A stretch of 64,000 nt of DNA from Alphaproteobacteria bacterium HT1-32 (GCA_009649675.1 WJPL01000002.1:434001-498000), one strand, 5' to 3'. Numbered from the stretch's first letter, positions 1-9,000 are shown. Numbers and translations: made by a program. Notes: generated by a model from the letters alone, not told the origin.

Positions 1-1762
1 CCGGATCCTGCAATGGTCCGCGGATGCTGACAGGAGCCTTCAGGTCGATCAGGCTGAAATCCCGTTCCCGTGCTTCTACACGGATGTCGAGACTGCGTGC
101 GCCGATATCAACGCTGCCTTCCGTCAGGAGCAGACTGTCACTGGTGGAGATAACACCTCGTTTGAAGGACAGGACGCCCCTGTTCGCGGTAATGGCTGCG
201 ACGGCACAGGGCATGTCGACGCTGACATCGCCACCGATCAGCAGACCAAGACTCTCCGCGATGTCGAGACCGGCCGCCTCGACAATCAACCCGCTGATCC
301 GGCCATTGCGCAGGACCAGATGACCGCCACCGTTTGCGGCTTCCAGAATTTCGGCGAAGTTCATGCCGCTTCCGATGACATAGATACGGCCTGAAACGGC
401 GCCGCCCATCTGCTGCACGAAATCTGTATCTTCAAAGAAGCGATAGAGTTCGACGCCGTCAAGAGTCACATCAATGTCGGCGGACGGGATGTCATCGCGG
501 ACATTCAGGGCGATTTCCCCGGTCAGCTCACCATTGGCAATCCCAGCTTTCAGCGGTTTTACGGTGAGCCGGTCGTCTTTCAGGATGAAATGCATGTCAA
601 TATTATCGACCTTGGCAACCGGTGACAGCACGCTGTCGGCGATCAGCCGGATATCGATCTCGGCACTGCGGAACAGGGCGACGGGGATTTCGGTTTCCGG
701 AAGCAGGCCCTGTTGCTCCGCAGCCTTCTGCTGACTTTCCGAGGCGGTCTCATCCGGATCCGGCTGGGCACCGATCAGCCCTGCAAGGTCATCAAAGTCG
801 AGCCTTTTCGAATATATGCTGCCGGTCAGGCGCGGCTCTTCATTGCCATAATCGACGGTCAGGGTTCCCGATGCATCACTGTCGCCAATCCTTCCGGCGA
901 AATCCTCCAGCGAGATGGCCTTGTCACCGAACAGAACCGTGCCATTCAGATCATAAGGCGGGGTGGTCGGGAGGGGCAGGCCGAACGGGACCCCCAGATC
1001 GGCAAAGTCGTCGCCGGTCAGGCGGACGGAGGTGAGGCGGGTCTCGCCATCTTCCGATGTCGCAAGCTGTCCTTCAATGCGCAACCGGGTGGGGCCGTCA
1101 ATGGCGATCCGGACAGGGTACAGACCGTCCGGATTAATCAGACGATCAAAGGCACCGCCGGCAAATTCAAATGTGAACGGGGACTGGTTGATTGTCCCGT
1201 TACCTTTCAGGAAGACATCCTGCTTGCCGCGCAGGACGCCTTCAATATTGGCGGCAAGCAGCAGGTCGCTGCGTTGTGAAGTGATGTCGAGGTAGCTGAT
1301 CTTCACATCAGCAATCTCGATCTCTCCGATTGAGGGGATTTCCGACCGCTCTTCCGGGGCTGCCGCGTCGCCGGCTGATGAAGCAGATGACCAGTTCAGT
1401 TTTCCATCAGTGTCGCGGACAATCTCGACACTGCCGCCACGGGCGCGGATCAGCGGGATATCCAGCCGACTGTCGAAAAGGGAGAATAACCGAAACCGGA
1501 TAGTCAGTTCATCCAGCTCTGCCATCGGCTCTTCAGGGGCCCAGTCGGCATTCGCCACGGAAATATCTGTTGCGGTGATGCCAAGCATCCATCCCTTGTC
1601 GAGATAAAGGTCACCGATCGTCGTCTCTCGCCCGAGAGCCGCCGATAAGGCGTTCTCTGCGAAAGGCTTGATATGGTTCCCCTGAACGAAAAAGGTGGCT
1701 GCCGTCAGGCCAAGAATGAGGAGCAGCAGTGACCCAAAAGCATATTTCAGAGCATGTTTCAT
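1..1762 (-). CDS. AsmA family protein (partial, C-terminus beyond window)
   Basis: The minus-strand frame opens at an ATG at 1762 and stays open to the left edge, so 587 codons are visible and the end is missing. The N-terminus is a single hydrophobic segment (about residues 8-26) after a short basic start. It is followed by the typical AsmA opening: a small domain with LGRETTIGDLYL, then ITATDISVANADW and a repeat-like beta-rich stretch (LFDSRLDIPLIRARGGSVEI). AsmA-like proteins are inner-membrane-anchored periplasmic proteins linked to outer-membrane assembly and lipid transport; the exact role here is not visible. It lies 115 bases downstream of the thioesterase gene on the same strand and may be co-transcribed. 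Confidence 0.85.
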   Translation of the reverse strand, partial: MKHALKYAFGSLLLLILGLTAATFFVQGNHIKPFAENALSAALGRETTIGDLYLDKGWMLGITATDISVANADWAPEEPMAELDELTIRFRLFSLFDSRLDIPLIRARGGSVEIVRDTDGKLNWSSASSAGDAAAPEERSEIPSIGEIEIADVKISYLDITSQRSDLLLAANIEGVLRGKQDVFLKGNGTINQSPFTFEFAGGAFDRLINPDGLYPVRIAIDGPTRLRIEGQLATSEDGETRLTSVRLTGDDFADLGVPFGLPLPTTPPYDLNGTVLFGDKAISLEDFAGRIGDSDASGTLTVDYGNEEPRLTGSIYSKRLDFDDLAGLIGAQPDPDETASESQQKAAEQQGLLPETEIPVALFRSAEIDIRLIADSVLSPVAKVDNIDMHFILKDDRLTVKPLKAGIANGELTGEIALNVRDDIPSADIDVTLDGVELYRFFEDTDFVQQMGGAVSGRIYVIGSGMNFAEILEAANGGGHLVLRNGRISGLIVEAAGLDIAESLGLLIGGDVSVDMPCAVAAITANRGVLSFKRGVISTSDSLLLTEGSVDIGARSLDIRVEARERDFSLIDLKAPVSIRGPLQDP

Positions 1763-1877
1763 AACCCGTAAACGCCGCAGGGACAGCATGGTTCAGTTAT
1801 CAGACGGACATCATGCTCAGGGTCGTGATAGAGGGTTAGGGCCGGACGTGGCGCGACAGGCAAAGATGTCTGCCTGG

Positions 1878-2306
1878 TCAGGTTTTAGCGGGTATCAGTG
1901 CCTTTAGTTCATCGGGGATGCGTTTTGCCCGGATGCGGCCGGGTTCCGTCGGATGCTTTTCGGCCCAGACCCGGATCTCGGTGCCTTCTACCGCAAGGCG
2001 GTCACCATTCATCATGCGATGCGACAGGACAAATGTCTTGGAGCGCCATTCCTGTATATGCGTCGTGATTTCAAGGTCATCGCCGTAGGTCGAGGGGGAC
2101 CGGAAGGAGGCGCTGGCATCGACAAGCGGGATGCCGAGGACACCATAGGTTTCCGACAACTTGCGAACGGGCAGACCGACGCTTTCGAACAGCGCGGCTG
2201 TGGCCCGGTCAAACCAGCGGAAATACTGCGGATAGAAGACGATGTCGGCCGCGTCACAATCGCCCCATTCAACCCTCTGGATAATCTTGTTTTCCAACAT
2301 CTGCAT
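1878..2306 (-). CDS. acyl-CoA thioesterase, 4-hydroxybenzoyl-CoA thioesterase-like hotdog
   Basis: The protein has 142 residues, the usual single-hotdog size. The N-terminal motif WGDCDAADIVFYPQYFRWFD closely matches the active-site loop of the 4-hydroxybenzoyl-CoA thioesterase (4HBT) family, in which the Asp of the GDCD..G/D-IVFYP motif is catalytic. The likely reaction is hydrolysis of an aromatic or short-chain acyl-CoA in the cytoplasm; the substrate cannot be read from sequence. It is divergent from the Ldh-family dehydrogenase (114-base gap) and upstream of the AsmA gene. It is a different branch from the tol-linked thioesterase at 56594, which carries a YYEDTDAAGIVYYANYL motif. Confidence 0.88.
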   Translation of the reverse strand: MQMLENKIIQRVEWGDCDAADIVFYPQYFRWFDRATAALFESVGLPVRKLSETYGVLGIPLVDASASFRSPSTYGDDLEITTHIQEWRSKTFVLSHRMMNGDRLAVEGTEIRVWAEKHPTEPGRIRAKRIPDELKALIPAKT

Positions 2307-2420
2307 CGGCTCCGATCATAAAGCAGGACTGTGGCAAGCGATCTCCCGGCGGTCAATCAACGGGCGGTTGTCATCAGCGCGACAGTAGCCAGAATAAGCG
2401 GACCCAGCGGAGAAGGTATC

Positions 2421-3467
2421 ATGCAGAAAGACCATCAGGATTTGCGTCGGGATGTCGAGAACATCCTTCAGGCTGCCGGCAGCAGTGAACAGGAAGCACA
2501 GATTGTTGCTGACCATCTGGTGATGGCCAATCTCAGCGGCCATGACAGCCATGGCGTCGGCATGCTGCCGCATTATCTTCAGAATATCCGGCTGGGTGTG
2601 CTGCATCCGAACCGGCATGTCCGGAAGGTGAAGCAGGATGGCTCGATTCTGGTGTTCGATGGTCAGGGGGGATACGGGCAGGTGGTCGCCCGCGAGGCGA
2701 CCGAACAGTCGATCAGGGTTGCCCAGGAGACGGGGCTTGCAGTGGCCGCGCTGCGCGACGCGCACCATATCGGGCGCGTCGGAACCTATGGCGAGCTTTG
2801 TGCGGATGCCGGACTGGTTTCCCTGCATTTTGTCAATGTGACAGGTCATCGTCCGCTGGTGGCCCCGCATCGCGGATCAGACGCCCGTTACGCCACCAAC
2901 CCGATCTGCATCTCGCTTCCGGCCATGGGGGTGGAGGAGCAGGTCGTCCTCGACATGGCGACCAGCAAGGTTGCTCTCGGCAAGATGCGTGTTGCCAACA
3001 ACCGGGGCGAGACGGTGAAGGATGGTCTGCTGATCGATGCGGACGGGCAGCCGACAAATGACCCGGGAGTCATGTTTTCAGAAAAGATGGGCGCGCTTCT
3101 GCCGATTGCCGAACATAAGGGCTATGGTCTGGCAATGATGTGCGAGTTGCTGGCTGGTGCGATTGGTGGTGGTGGTACCATTCAGCCGGGTAATAAAAGA
3201 GACACCCGTATCATCAATAATATGCTGATGATCGTCATCGACCCGGTGCGGCTGACGGACAGCGATTACATTGCGACGGAGATGCGGGCGATGTCCGATT
3301 ATGCGCGCCAGTCTCCGCCCGGTGACGGGCATTCGCCTGTTCTGATGCCGGGTGATCCGGAGCGAGAAGAGCGGCTGTGCCGGTCAAGAGACGGAATATA
3401 TGTGGAAGATGAAACCTGGCGCCAGATCAGGGAAGCGGCGCGGGAATACGGGGTTGAAATCAGCTAA
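2421..3467 (+). CDS. Ldh family oxidoreductase (malate/L-lactate/ureidoglycolate dehydrogenase type)
   Basis: This 348-residue protein belongs to the Ldh_2 family of NAD(P)-dependent 2-hydroxyacid dehydrogenases (malate, sulfolactate, ureidoglycolate, 2,3-diketogulonate). Family signatures are HDSHGVGMLPHYL (residues 41-53), RDAHHIGRVGTYG (112-124), ATNPICISLP, VVLDMATSKVALGKM and AEHKGYGLAMMCELL near the C-terminal third. The two adjacent histidines at 115-116 match the conserved catalytic/NAD-site region. The frame is open upstream to 2331, but I place the start at ATG 2421, which follows a GGAGAAGG ribosome site at a proper distance and gives the family-type N-terminus. The substrate cannot be assigned; the neighbours (hotdog thioesterase, MscS) do not help. 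Confidence 0.85.
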   Translation: MQKDHQDLRRDVENILQAAGSSEQEAQIVADHLVMANLSGHDSHGVGMLPHYLQNIRLGVLHPNRHVRKVKQDGSILVFDGQGGYGQVVAREATEQSIRVAQETGLAVAALRDAHHIGRVGTYGELCADAGLVSLHFVNVTGHRPLVAPHRGSDARYATNPICISLPAMGVEEQVVLDMATSKVALGKMRVANNRGETVKDGLLIDADGQPTNDPGVMFSEKMGALLPIAEHKGYGLAMMCELLAGAIGGGGTIQPGNKRDTRIINNMLMIVIDPVRLTDSDYIATEMRAMSDYARQSPPGDGHSPVLMPGDPEREERLCRSRDGIYVEDETWRQIREAAREYGVEIS

Positions 3468-3477
3468 TTCCACCTGT

Positions 3478-3526
3478 TTGCAAATTGCGAATTAAGGATT
3501 TTTCCTCTTTGATTCGCAATTTGCAA
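3478..3526. repeat. 15-bp perfect inverted repeat in an AT-rich patch
   Basis: TTGCAAATTGCGAAT (3478-3492) is followed, after a 19-base spacer, by its exact reverse complement at 3512-3526. A further partial copy (GCAATTCGCATTCTGCAAAT) follows at once. The patch 3477-3541 is far more AT-rich than its surroundings and lies between two convergent genes, the Ldh-family gene and the 41-residue gene. It could act as a bidirectional terminator, although no clean T-tract follows either arm, or be a remnant of a small repeat element. Confidence 0.7.
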
Positions 3527-3548
3527 TTCGCATTCTGCAAATCAGACC

Positions 3549-3674
3549 TTATTGCATGGCCTGTGCGAAGCTGTAACCGATGAAGGTTGCGATCCCTACC
3601 AGAAACACAGGATAGCTGAGATACTGCATGACCCGCGGTAACACTGGCTTTTTGACATCTGTGTAATGTGACAT
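3549..3674 (-). CDS. 41-residue single-span membrane protein, unrecognised
   Basis: This short reading frame begins at ATG 3674 and stops at TAA 3549. It is preceded by a strong ribosome site (AGGAAGGAAG) about six bases before the ATG. The protein starts MSHYTDVKKPVLPRVMQYL, a polar basic head, followed by a hydrophobic span (SYPVFLVGIATFIGYSFA) and a short tail ending AMQ. It therefore looks like a one-pass inner-membrane peptide with the N-terminus inside. A perfect FNR/FixK-type box lies 76 bases upstream. Size and control recall small accessory subunits of respiratory oxidases, but I recognise no family, so function is unknown. An overlapping longer frame in another phase (3460-3696) lacks membrane or family features. 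Confidence 0.75.
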   Translation of the reverse strand: MSHYTDVKKPVLPRVMQYLSYPVFLVGIATFIGYSFAQAMQ

Positions 3675-3749
3675 GGCATTCTTCCTTCCTGATCATTCTG
3701 GCGATGCAGTTTCGCCTGTGACTAGTATCAGCAAATGACGTGCCAGCTT

Positions 3750-3763
3750 TTGATCGGGATCAA
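3750..3763. promoter_or_regulatory. perfect FNR/FixK-type box (TTGATCGGGATCAA)
   Basis: The 14-base palindrome matches the FNR/Anr/FixK consensus TTGAT-N4-ATCAA at all ten fixed positions. Leftward, a possible -10 element (GATACT, 3724-3729) would place the box near -40 of the start site for the 41-residue membrane gene, as in class II activation. Rightward, TAATCT at 3788-3793 would put it near -43 for the MscS gene. Both directions are possible because the box is symmetric; the leftward spacing and strong ribosome site favour the small gene. Confidence 0.7.
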
Positions 3764-3836
3764 TAATCGTCTCAATAAGAACGGTTTTAATCTGCGGCTT
3801 GATTGAACTGGCTGTTCAACCGAACATGTAACCCTG

Positions 3837-5156
3837 ATGCCCGACATTCCGAACCTCCAGCCATATGTTCAATCGGCGATAGAGTGGTTGCTTGCCCACG
3901 TTCTGACCGTGGATGCGGGGGTTCAGCTTGCCGCTGTGCTGGTAACGCTCTGTCTTGCACTGGTGCTGCGCGGTCAGATCAAGGCAGGGGTCGCGCGGAT
4001 GCAGACAATTGCCCGCGGCGGGTTCGTGCTTCGTCGTCTGGCTGCTCTGCCACTTTCGATTTATGTCGTGCTGGTCTGGCTGATTTTGCTTTACCTGATC
4101 CTGCTGGTCACCACGGCGGCAGGTGGCAGTCACCGGCTGATCACCATTGCGGTGTCACTACAGACAGCCTGGGTCATTATCCGGCTGACATCCGGTTTGC
4201 TGCGCAACCCGCTGGCCTCCAGAACCATGGCATCCGTCGCCTGGGCGCTGGCGGCACTGAACATCATAGGATTGCTGGATCCGACCCTTGCGATGCTGGA
4301 AGGGGTCAGTGCGAGTTTTGGTGATTTCCGGATTTCCGCACTTGCCGCCCTCAAGGCGCTGGCGGTTGGTGCCTTCCTGTTATGGGCGGCGCTGGCGGCA
4401 TCGCGATTTGTTGAACTTCAGATATCACGGTCAGTCTCGCTGACCCCGTCCATTCAGGTGCTGACGTCCAAACTGATCAAGATTGTGCTGATCACGCTGG
4501 CAATTGTGGTTGCCCTGTCCGGTGTCGGTATTGATCTGACGGCCTTTGCCGTATTCTCGGGTGCTGTTGGTGTCGGCATCGGGTTTGGCTTGCAGAAGAT
4601 CATCTCCAACCTGATCAGCGGGGTGATCCTGCTGCTTGACCGCAGTATCAAGCCCGGGGACGTGATCCAGCTGGAAGGTACCTATGGCTGGGTGAATACC
4701 TTGTCGGCACGGTATGTGTCGGTGGTGACCCGCGACGGGGTGGAACATCTGATTCCGAACGAGAATCTGATCACCCAGAATGTGATTAACTGGTCTTATT
4801 CGTCGCGCAAGGTAAGGCTGCGGGCACCGCTCGGGGTCAGCTATGACACGGACCTGCCACATGCGCTGAAGGTTTGTATGGAGGCTGCGGGCTCTCTCGA
4901 CCGGGTGCTGAACAACCCGGCACCGAATTGCCTGATTACCGGTTTCGGTGACAGCTCGATTGATCTTGAATTACGCTTCTGGGTGGAAGATCCGGAAGCC
5001 GGAGCCGGGAATATCAAGAGTGCGGTTTATCTTGCTGTCTGGGAAGCATTCCGTGAACACGGTATTCAGATCCCGTTCCCGCAGCGCGAGGTTTCCATCA
5101 CCAACTGGACCGAGACAAAGCAATCGGAAAAGACGCCGCCGCCATCAGAGGACTGA
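3837..5156 (+). CDS. mechanosensitive ion channel, MscS family
   Basis: This 439-residue protein has an N-terminal array of hydrophobic helices (about residues 25-250) and then the MscS core. The pore-lining segment is FAVFSGAVGVGIGFGLQKIISNLISGVILL, given here only as its key stretch GVGIGFGLQKIISN. The beta domain follows with RSIKPGDVIQLEGTYGWV and HLIPNENLITQNVINWSYS. Such channels release solutes on hypo-osmotic shock from the inner membrane. The extended N-terminus (about five extra spans) resembles the YbdG/YnaI-size class rather than minimal MscS. Start ATG 3837 is the first in frame. Its C-terminus is polar (KTPPPSED). It converges with the PrpD gene 22 bases away. Confidence 0.93.
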   Translation: MPDIPNLQPYVQSAIEWLLAHVLTVDAGVQLAAVLVTLCLALVLRGQIKAGVARMQTIARGGFVLRRLAALPLSIYVVLVWLILLYLILLVTTAAGGSHRLITIAVSLQTAWVIIRLTSGLLRNPLASRTMASVAWALAALNIIGLLDPTLAMLEGVSASFGDFRISALAALKALAVGAFLLWAALAASRFVELQISRSVSLTPSIQVLTSKLIKIVLITLAIVVALSGVGIDLTAFAVFSGAVGVGIGFGLQKIISNLISGVILLLDRSIKPGDVIQLEGTYGWVNTLSARYVSVVTRDGVEHLIPNENLITQNVINWSYSSRKVRLRAPLGVSYDTDLPHALKVCMEAAGSLDRVLNNPAPNCLITGFGDSSIDLELRFWVEDPEAGAGNIKSAVYLAVWEAFREHGIQIPFPQREVSITNWTETKQSEKTPPPSED

Positions 5157-5178
5157 GGCGACGGCGATCATCCGGTTG

Positions 5179-6582
5179 TTATTCCGCGGCGCTGGCGAGA
5201 CCGGCACCGGCTGAACGGGTCATGGCAAGATAGGCAGCAACATCCGCCTGCTTTTCAAAGGACAGGGTTGCGGCGACAAACTGGTCACGCTGTGCCTGTG
5301 ACAGATAGGGTGCGGTAAGGCCGTCGAATTTCTCCCGCAGTTCTTCAGCGGTCTGGAAGTTTTCGGGCTCACCCTTGGGAATCTCGACGAAACGTTCTGT
5401 TGTCTTGCCCTTGGCCGTGACGCGGGCGATGCCAGACATGAAACGCGGGAAAGAGGCTTCCGGTTTCGGGTCAATCTGGACATCGACCTTCTTGCAAAGG
5501 CTGAGTGTCTCCGAGTCTTTCAGATGCTTTGCATAGTCATCCCAGCCCATGCCGCGTTCGCGAATGGCAACGGCTGCGCAGAACGGCATGGAGAACTGGC
5601 CGTCGACGACACTTTTCGGCTGTTGTTTATGGGCCAGCCCGTCACCGATGATTTTGAACCCTGTCTGGGGTAGACCGACATAAACGGCCTCAACATCCGA
5701 GGCCGTCAGGTCCTGTTCGGTGCAGATGCTGGCAATGGCCTCCATAGCTGCGTGGCTGTACCGGCAGGTGGGGTAGGGTTTCACGGCCAGGGCAAGCGTT
5801 TCCCAGACAGTGCCGAGACCGGCGACCGCTTTTGACGGGTCGGGATTGGGGGCGAAGGAGTTCAGGAACCCATGCTTGCCTTCAATCGGGGTGCGCGCAC
5901 CAAGATACCCCTCCTGTGCCAGAGTGGCGGCAATCAGACCATTCATTGCTGCGTGGCCAATCTGATAGCGTTTCGTCCAGGCACCGCTCTCAACAAAATG
6001 GATGGTTCCGGATGTCTGGCTGAGGCAGATACCGAAGGCATCGAGCATCTGCTCGTCATTCAGGCCGAGAACACGACCCGCTGCGGCAGCAGCACCGAAG
6101 GCACCACAGGTGGCTGTCGGGTGATAGCCGCGGTCATAATGGTCTTTCGGCGACAGGGCGAGGGACAGGCGAATCTGGATTTCATATCCGGCGATAATGC
6201 CTGCGAGGACGTCACTGCCGGAGGCGCCGGTCATTTCTGCGGCAGTCAGGGCGGCAGGAATAATCGGCGCGGAAGAATGGATCGACCCGGCAGCATGGGT
6301 GTCGTCAAAGTCCAGTGAATGTGCGAGTGCGCCGTTGATCAGGGCGGCGGCGGATGCGCCATAGCCTTTCTGGTCGCCAAAGACGGCGTGATTGCCGGTG
6401 GCTCCGCCCAGCCGCTCGACCATCCTGATGGTGGCCGGCGTGCTTTCAGCGTCGTGCCGGGCGCGAATGGCGATACCTGATGTATCGAGAAGCAGCAGCT
6501 TTGTGCGTTCTGTAACCTCATCAGGAACCTGATCCAGCGATAGCCCGGCAGCGAAAGCGGCGAGTTGTTCTGAAATGCTCAT
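5179..6582 (-). CDS. MmgE/PrpD family protein
   Basis: At 467 residues this is the usual length for the MmgE/PrpD family, which includes 2-methylcitrate dehydratase and cis-aconitate decarboxylase. Family-like stretches are LLLDTSGIAIRARH near the N-terminus, INGALAHSLDFDDTHAAGSIHSS (key HSLDFDDTH, about residues 87-95), GYHPTATCGAFGAAAAAGR and KPYPTCRYSHAAMEA. A GGGAGG ribosome site precedes ATG 6582. No prpB or prpC homologue lies nearby, so a methylcitrate-cycle role is not supported; it is more likely a dehydratase or decarboxylase of another branched or dicarboxylic acid. It stands alone between the MscS and PAS genes. Confidence 0.9.
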   Translation of the reverse strand: MSISEQLAAFAAGLSLDQVPDEVTERTKLLLLDTSGIAIRARHDAESTPATIRMVERLGGATGNHAVFGDQKGYGASAAALINGALAHSLDFDDTHAAGSIHSSAPIIPAALTAAEMTGASGSDVLAGIIAGYEIQIRLSLALSPKDHYDRGYHPTATCGAFGAAAAAGRVLGLNDEQMLDAFGICLSQTSGTIHFVESGAWTKRYQIGHAAMNGLIAATLAQEGYLGARTPIEGKHGFLNSFAPNPDPSKAVAGLGTVWETLALAVKPYPTCRYSHAAMEAIASICTEQDLTASDVEAVYVGLPQTGFKIIGDGLAHKQQPKSVVDGQFSMPFCAAVAIRERGMGWDDYAKHLKDSETLSLCKKVDVQIDPKPEASFPRFMSGIARVTAKGKTTERFVEIPKGEPENFQTAEELREKFDGLTAPYLSQAQRDQFVAATLSFEKQADVAAYLAMTRSAGAGLASAAE

Positions 6583-6644
6583 TTGTAACCTCCCGAATGT
6601 ATTTGTCCTGACAATATCAAAGTCGGAGAGATTGCGGAAGGGAT

Positions 6645-7136
6645 TCAGATGAGTGTGTCGTCAAATTTTTCAGATGAACTGGCGAAACCCATATCCTCTC
6701 CGAAGCAGAACAGCTTGTTGATGGTTTCTCCATCATCGCTGAGCGGACAGGATATCGCTTCAATCAGCCGTTTGTCGCCCTGAATACTGGTATAGACATA
6801 GCGCTGGAAAACGGGGCGTCGTTGCTCAACGACACGGCTGTATCGCCCTTTGATTATCTCCTGTCCCTGTTGGGCGGGCATTTCGGACTGTAGTTGTCCG
6901 ACCTTCAGAATCTGATTGTTGATAATGTTCCGGCCGACATAACGCAGCCGGTAATCCTTGCCGCCGTCAATGACATCAACCAGTGTCAGACCAAGCAGCA
7001 GGGAAGGAATCTCGATCAGATTGATATCTGAACGTGCGGGAATTTCCTTGCCGCCCCGGGATTGTTCCCAGAACTGCAACGCCGTCCGGACGTTAGACGA
7101 TACAATTCTCTGCAGAATTTCATCAATCTGCATCAT
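6645..7136 (-). CDS. small PAS-domain protein (PAS_5 type)
   Basis: This 163-residue protein consists almost entirely of one PAS-like fold. Features are IPARSDINLIEIPSLLLGLTLVDV near the N-terminus, RLRYVGRNIINNQ, and the core QRRPVFQRYVYTSIQGDKRLIEAISCPLSDDG. The pattern fits the stand-alone PAS_5 proteins that are multiplied in Rhodospirillales; it has no output domain, so it may act by partner binding. Two ATGs are adjacent. GGAG sits three bases before the first (7136) and six before the second (7133), so the shorter start is slightly more likely. The ligand and partner are unknown. Confidence 0.8.
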   Translation of the reverse strand: MMQIDEILQRIVSSNVRTALQFWEQSRGGKEIPARSDINLIEIPSLLLGLTLVDVIDGGKDYRLRYVGRNIINNQILKVGQLQSEMPAQQGQEIIKGRYSRVVEQRRPVFQRYVYTSIQGDKRLIEAISCPLSDDGETINKLFCFGEDMGFASSSEKFDDTLI

Positions 7137-7289
7137 TATCTCCGACGAACGGGGATTGTCTGTTAATCATCAGGTTTCCGATATTCCCCGATTGACATGG
7201 TGACCCGCCAGCGGAACGGCAATGATCCTGTCATCTTGCTTCACCCCTTCCGGAATAGACAATTTTTTACCATCTTTTGGCGAAAAAAA

Positions 7290-8942
7290 TTATCGCTGTG
7301 ATGTTTGCCAGTCCGGATGTTGCCAGACAGCGGCCCCGGAAACGGGAAGCGCAGGGTTACCAAGGATGATGTCAGCTGCTTTTTCGGCGATCATGATGGT
7401 CGGCGCATTCAGGTTTCCGCTGGGAATGGTTGGCATGACCGAGGCATCGACGACCCGCAGGGATTCCAGACCATGGATTTTCAGCTCCCCGTCGACGACG
7501 GCCTGTTCTCCTGATCCCATCGCACAGGTGCAGCTGGGGTGATAGGCGCTCTCTCCATGCGACCGTACAAAGGCGTCGATTTCATTGTCGGACTGAACAT
7601 TCTCGCCGGGCGCCAGTTCACCATCCCGGAAGGGCTCGAATGCTTGCTGGGCGAAGATCTCCCGTGTCAGGCGGACGGCGGCCCGCATTTCCTTCCGGTC
7701 CTGCTCAGTAGACATGTAATTGAACAGGATTTCCGGATGTGAAGCCGGGTCAGCTGATTTCAGGCGGACATGGCCCCGGGACGTCGGCCGCATGGGGCCG
7801 ACATGGGCCTGAAAGCCATGCCTGTCACCTGCGGCCCTGCCGTCATAGCTGATCGCAATGGGCAGGAAGTGATATTGCAGATCAGGATGCTCAACACCGG
7901 CTTCCGAGCGGATGAAGCCGCCTGATTCAAACAGGTTTGAGGCACCCGGTCCGCGCCGGAACAATAACCATTCCAGACCAATTTTTGCCCGGCCGACAAG
8001 ACTGAGTGCCGAGTAAAGTGTGATAGGCTGACGACAGCCTATCTGCACATAGATTTCCAGATGATCCTGAAGATTGGCACCGACGCCGGGCAGGTCGGCA
8101 ACCACGGGAATGTCATGCTCTGCAAGATGGCTGGCAGGCCCGATACCGGAAAGCATCAGAAGCTGAGGCGAGTTGATCGCACCTCCGGACAGAATGATTT
8201 CGTCACCCGTGACAGTCTCGCGACGACCGTTCCGCGAGACTGTCACACCAGTGGCGCGTTTTCCGTCGAACAGGATTTTCTCGGTCAGTGTTGAATGACG
8301 GACCTCAAGATTTTCTCGCTGTAATGCCGGGCGCAGATAGGCCTTGGCAGCAGACCAGCGCTCACCCTTGTAGGTGGTCTGCTGCATATGGCCGAAGCCT
8401 TCCTGCTGATGGCCGTTCATGTCGTCCGTCCGGGGATAACCGGCCTGGATACCGGCTTCGACGAAGGCTTCGTAGAGCGGGTTTTTGCAGGGGCCGTCAC
8501 TGACATGAAGCGGGCCGCTGTCACCACGGTACTCATCACTGCCTTTCTCCCATGTCTCTGCTTTCCGGAAATAAGGCAGGCAATGGGCGTAACTCCAGTC
8601 GGGTAGGGCGTTCGATGCCCAGCGATCATAATCAAATGCGTGCCCGCGGACATAACACATGCCGTTGATGGAAGATGATCCGCCGAGCACACGGCCGCGG
8701 GGGCAATACATCTGCCGGTTATCCATGAAAGGCTCGGGCGCGCTCTCATAAAACCAGTTGAATCGGTCATTCTTCAGCGGTTCGGCAAAAGCCCCCGGCA
8801 TATGCAGGAAAATACTGCGATCCGGTGGTCCGGCTTCGATCAGCAGGACCCGGTTCGCCGGATTTTTACTGAGCCGGTTTGCAAGCACAGACCCGGCTGA
8901 TCCGGCTCCGACGATTATGTAGTCAAATGAAGTTCTGGCCAT
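7290..8942 (-). CDS. GMC family FAD-dependent oxidoreductase (choline dehydrogenase-like)
   Basis: The protein has 550 residues, normal for bacterial GMC alcohol dehydrogenases. The FAD-binding GxGxxG motif is at the N-terminus (YIIVGAGSAGSVLANRL), the first GMC signature is GRVLGGSSSINGMCYVRG, the second is GGAINSPQLLMLSGIGP, and the C-terminal active-site region includes YHPSCTCAMG and PTIPSGNLNAPTIMIAEKAAD. It oxidises an alcohol with FAD and a membrane or soluble acceptor. BetA is the closest familiar relative, but the absence of betB, betI or choline transport nearby argues against naming it betA. A GGAGGAGG ribosome site precedes ATG 8942. It is divergent from the HAD hydrolase gene. 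Confidence 0.92.
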   Translation of the reverse strand: MARTSFDYIIVGAGSAGSVLANRLSKNPANRVLLIEAGPPDRSIFLHMPGAFAEPLKNDRFNWFYESAPEPFMDNRQMYCPRGRVLGGSSSINGMCYVRGHAFDYDRWASNALPDWSYAHCLPYFRKAETWEKGSDEYRGDSGPLHVSDGPCKNPLYEAFVEAGIQAGYPRTDDMNGHQQEGFGHMQQTTYKGERWSAAKAYLRPALQRENLEVRHSTLTEKILFDGKRATGVTVSRNGRRETVTGDEIILSGGAINSPQLLMLSGIGPASHLAEHDIPVVADLPGVGANLQDHLEIYVQIGCRQPITLYSALSLVGRAKIGLEWLLFRRGPGASNLFESGGFIRSEAGVEHPDLQYHFLPIAISYDGRAAGDRHGFQAHVGPMRPTSRGHVRLKSADPASHPEILFNYMSTEQDRKEMRAAVRLTREIFAQQAFEPFRDGELAPGENVQSDNEIDAFVRSHGESAYHPSCTCAMGSGEQAVVDGELKIHGLESLRVVDASVMPTIPSGNLNAPTIMIAEKAADIILGNPALPVSGAAVWQHPDWQTSQR

Positions 8943-9000
8943 ACCTCCTCCTTGCCCATGAAGGTGTTAAACGTCAAGCTGACGATAGGAAAATCAGGGA

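Noticed and set aside
3460-3696. 78-codon minus-strand frame overlapping the 41-residue membrane gene
   Set aside because: It is in another phase, begins before the strong ribosome site, runs through the AT-rich repeat and has no membrane span or motif.
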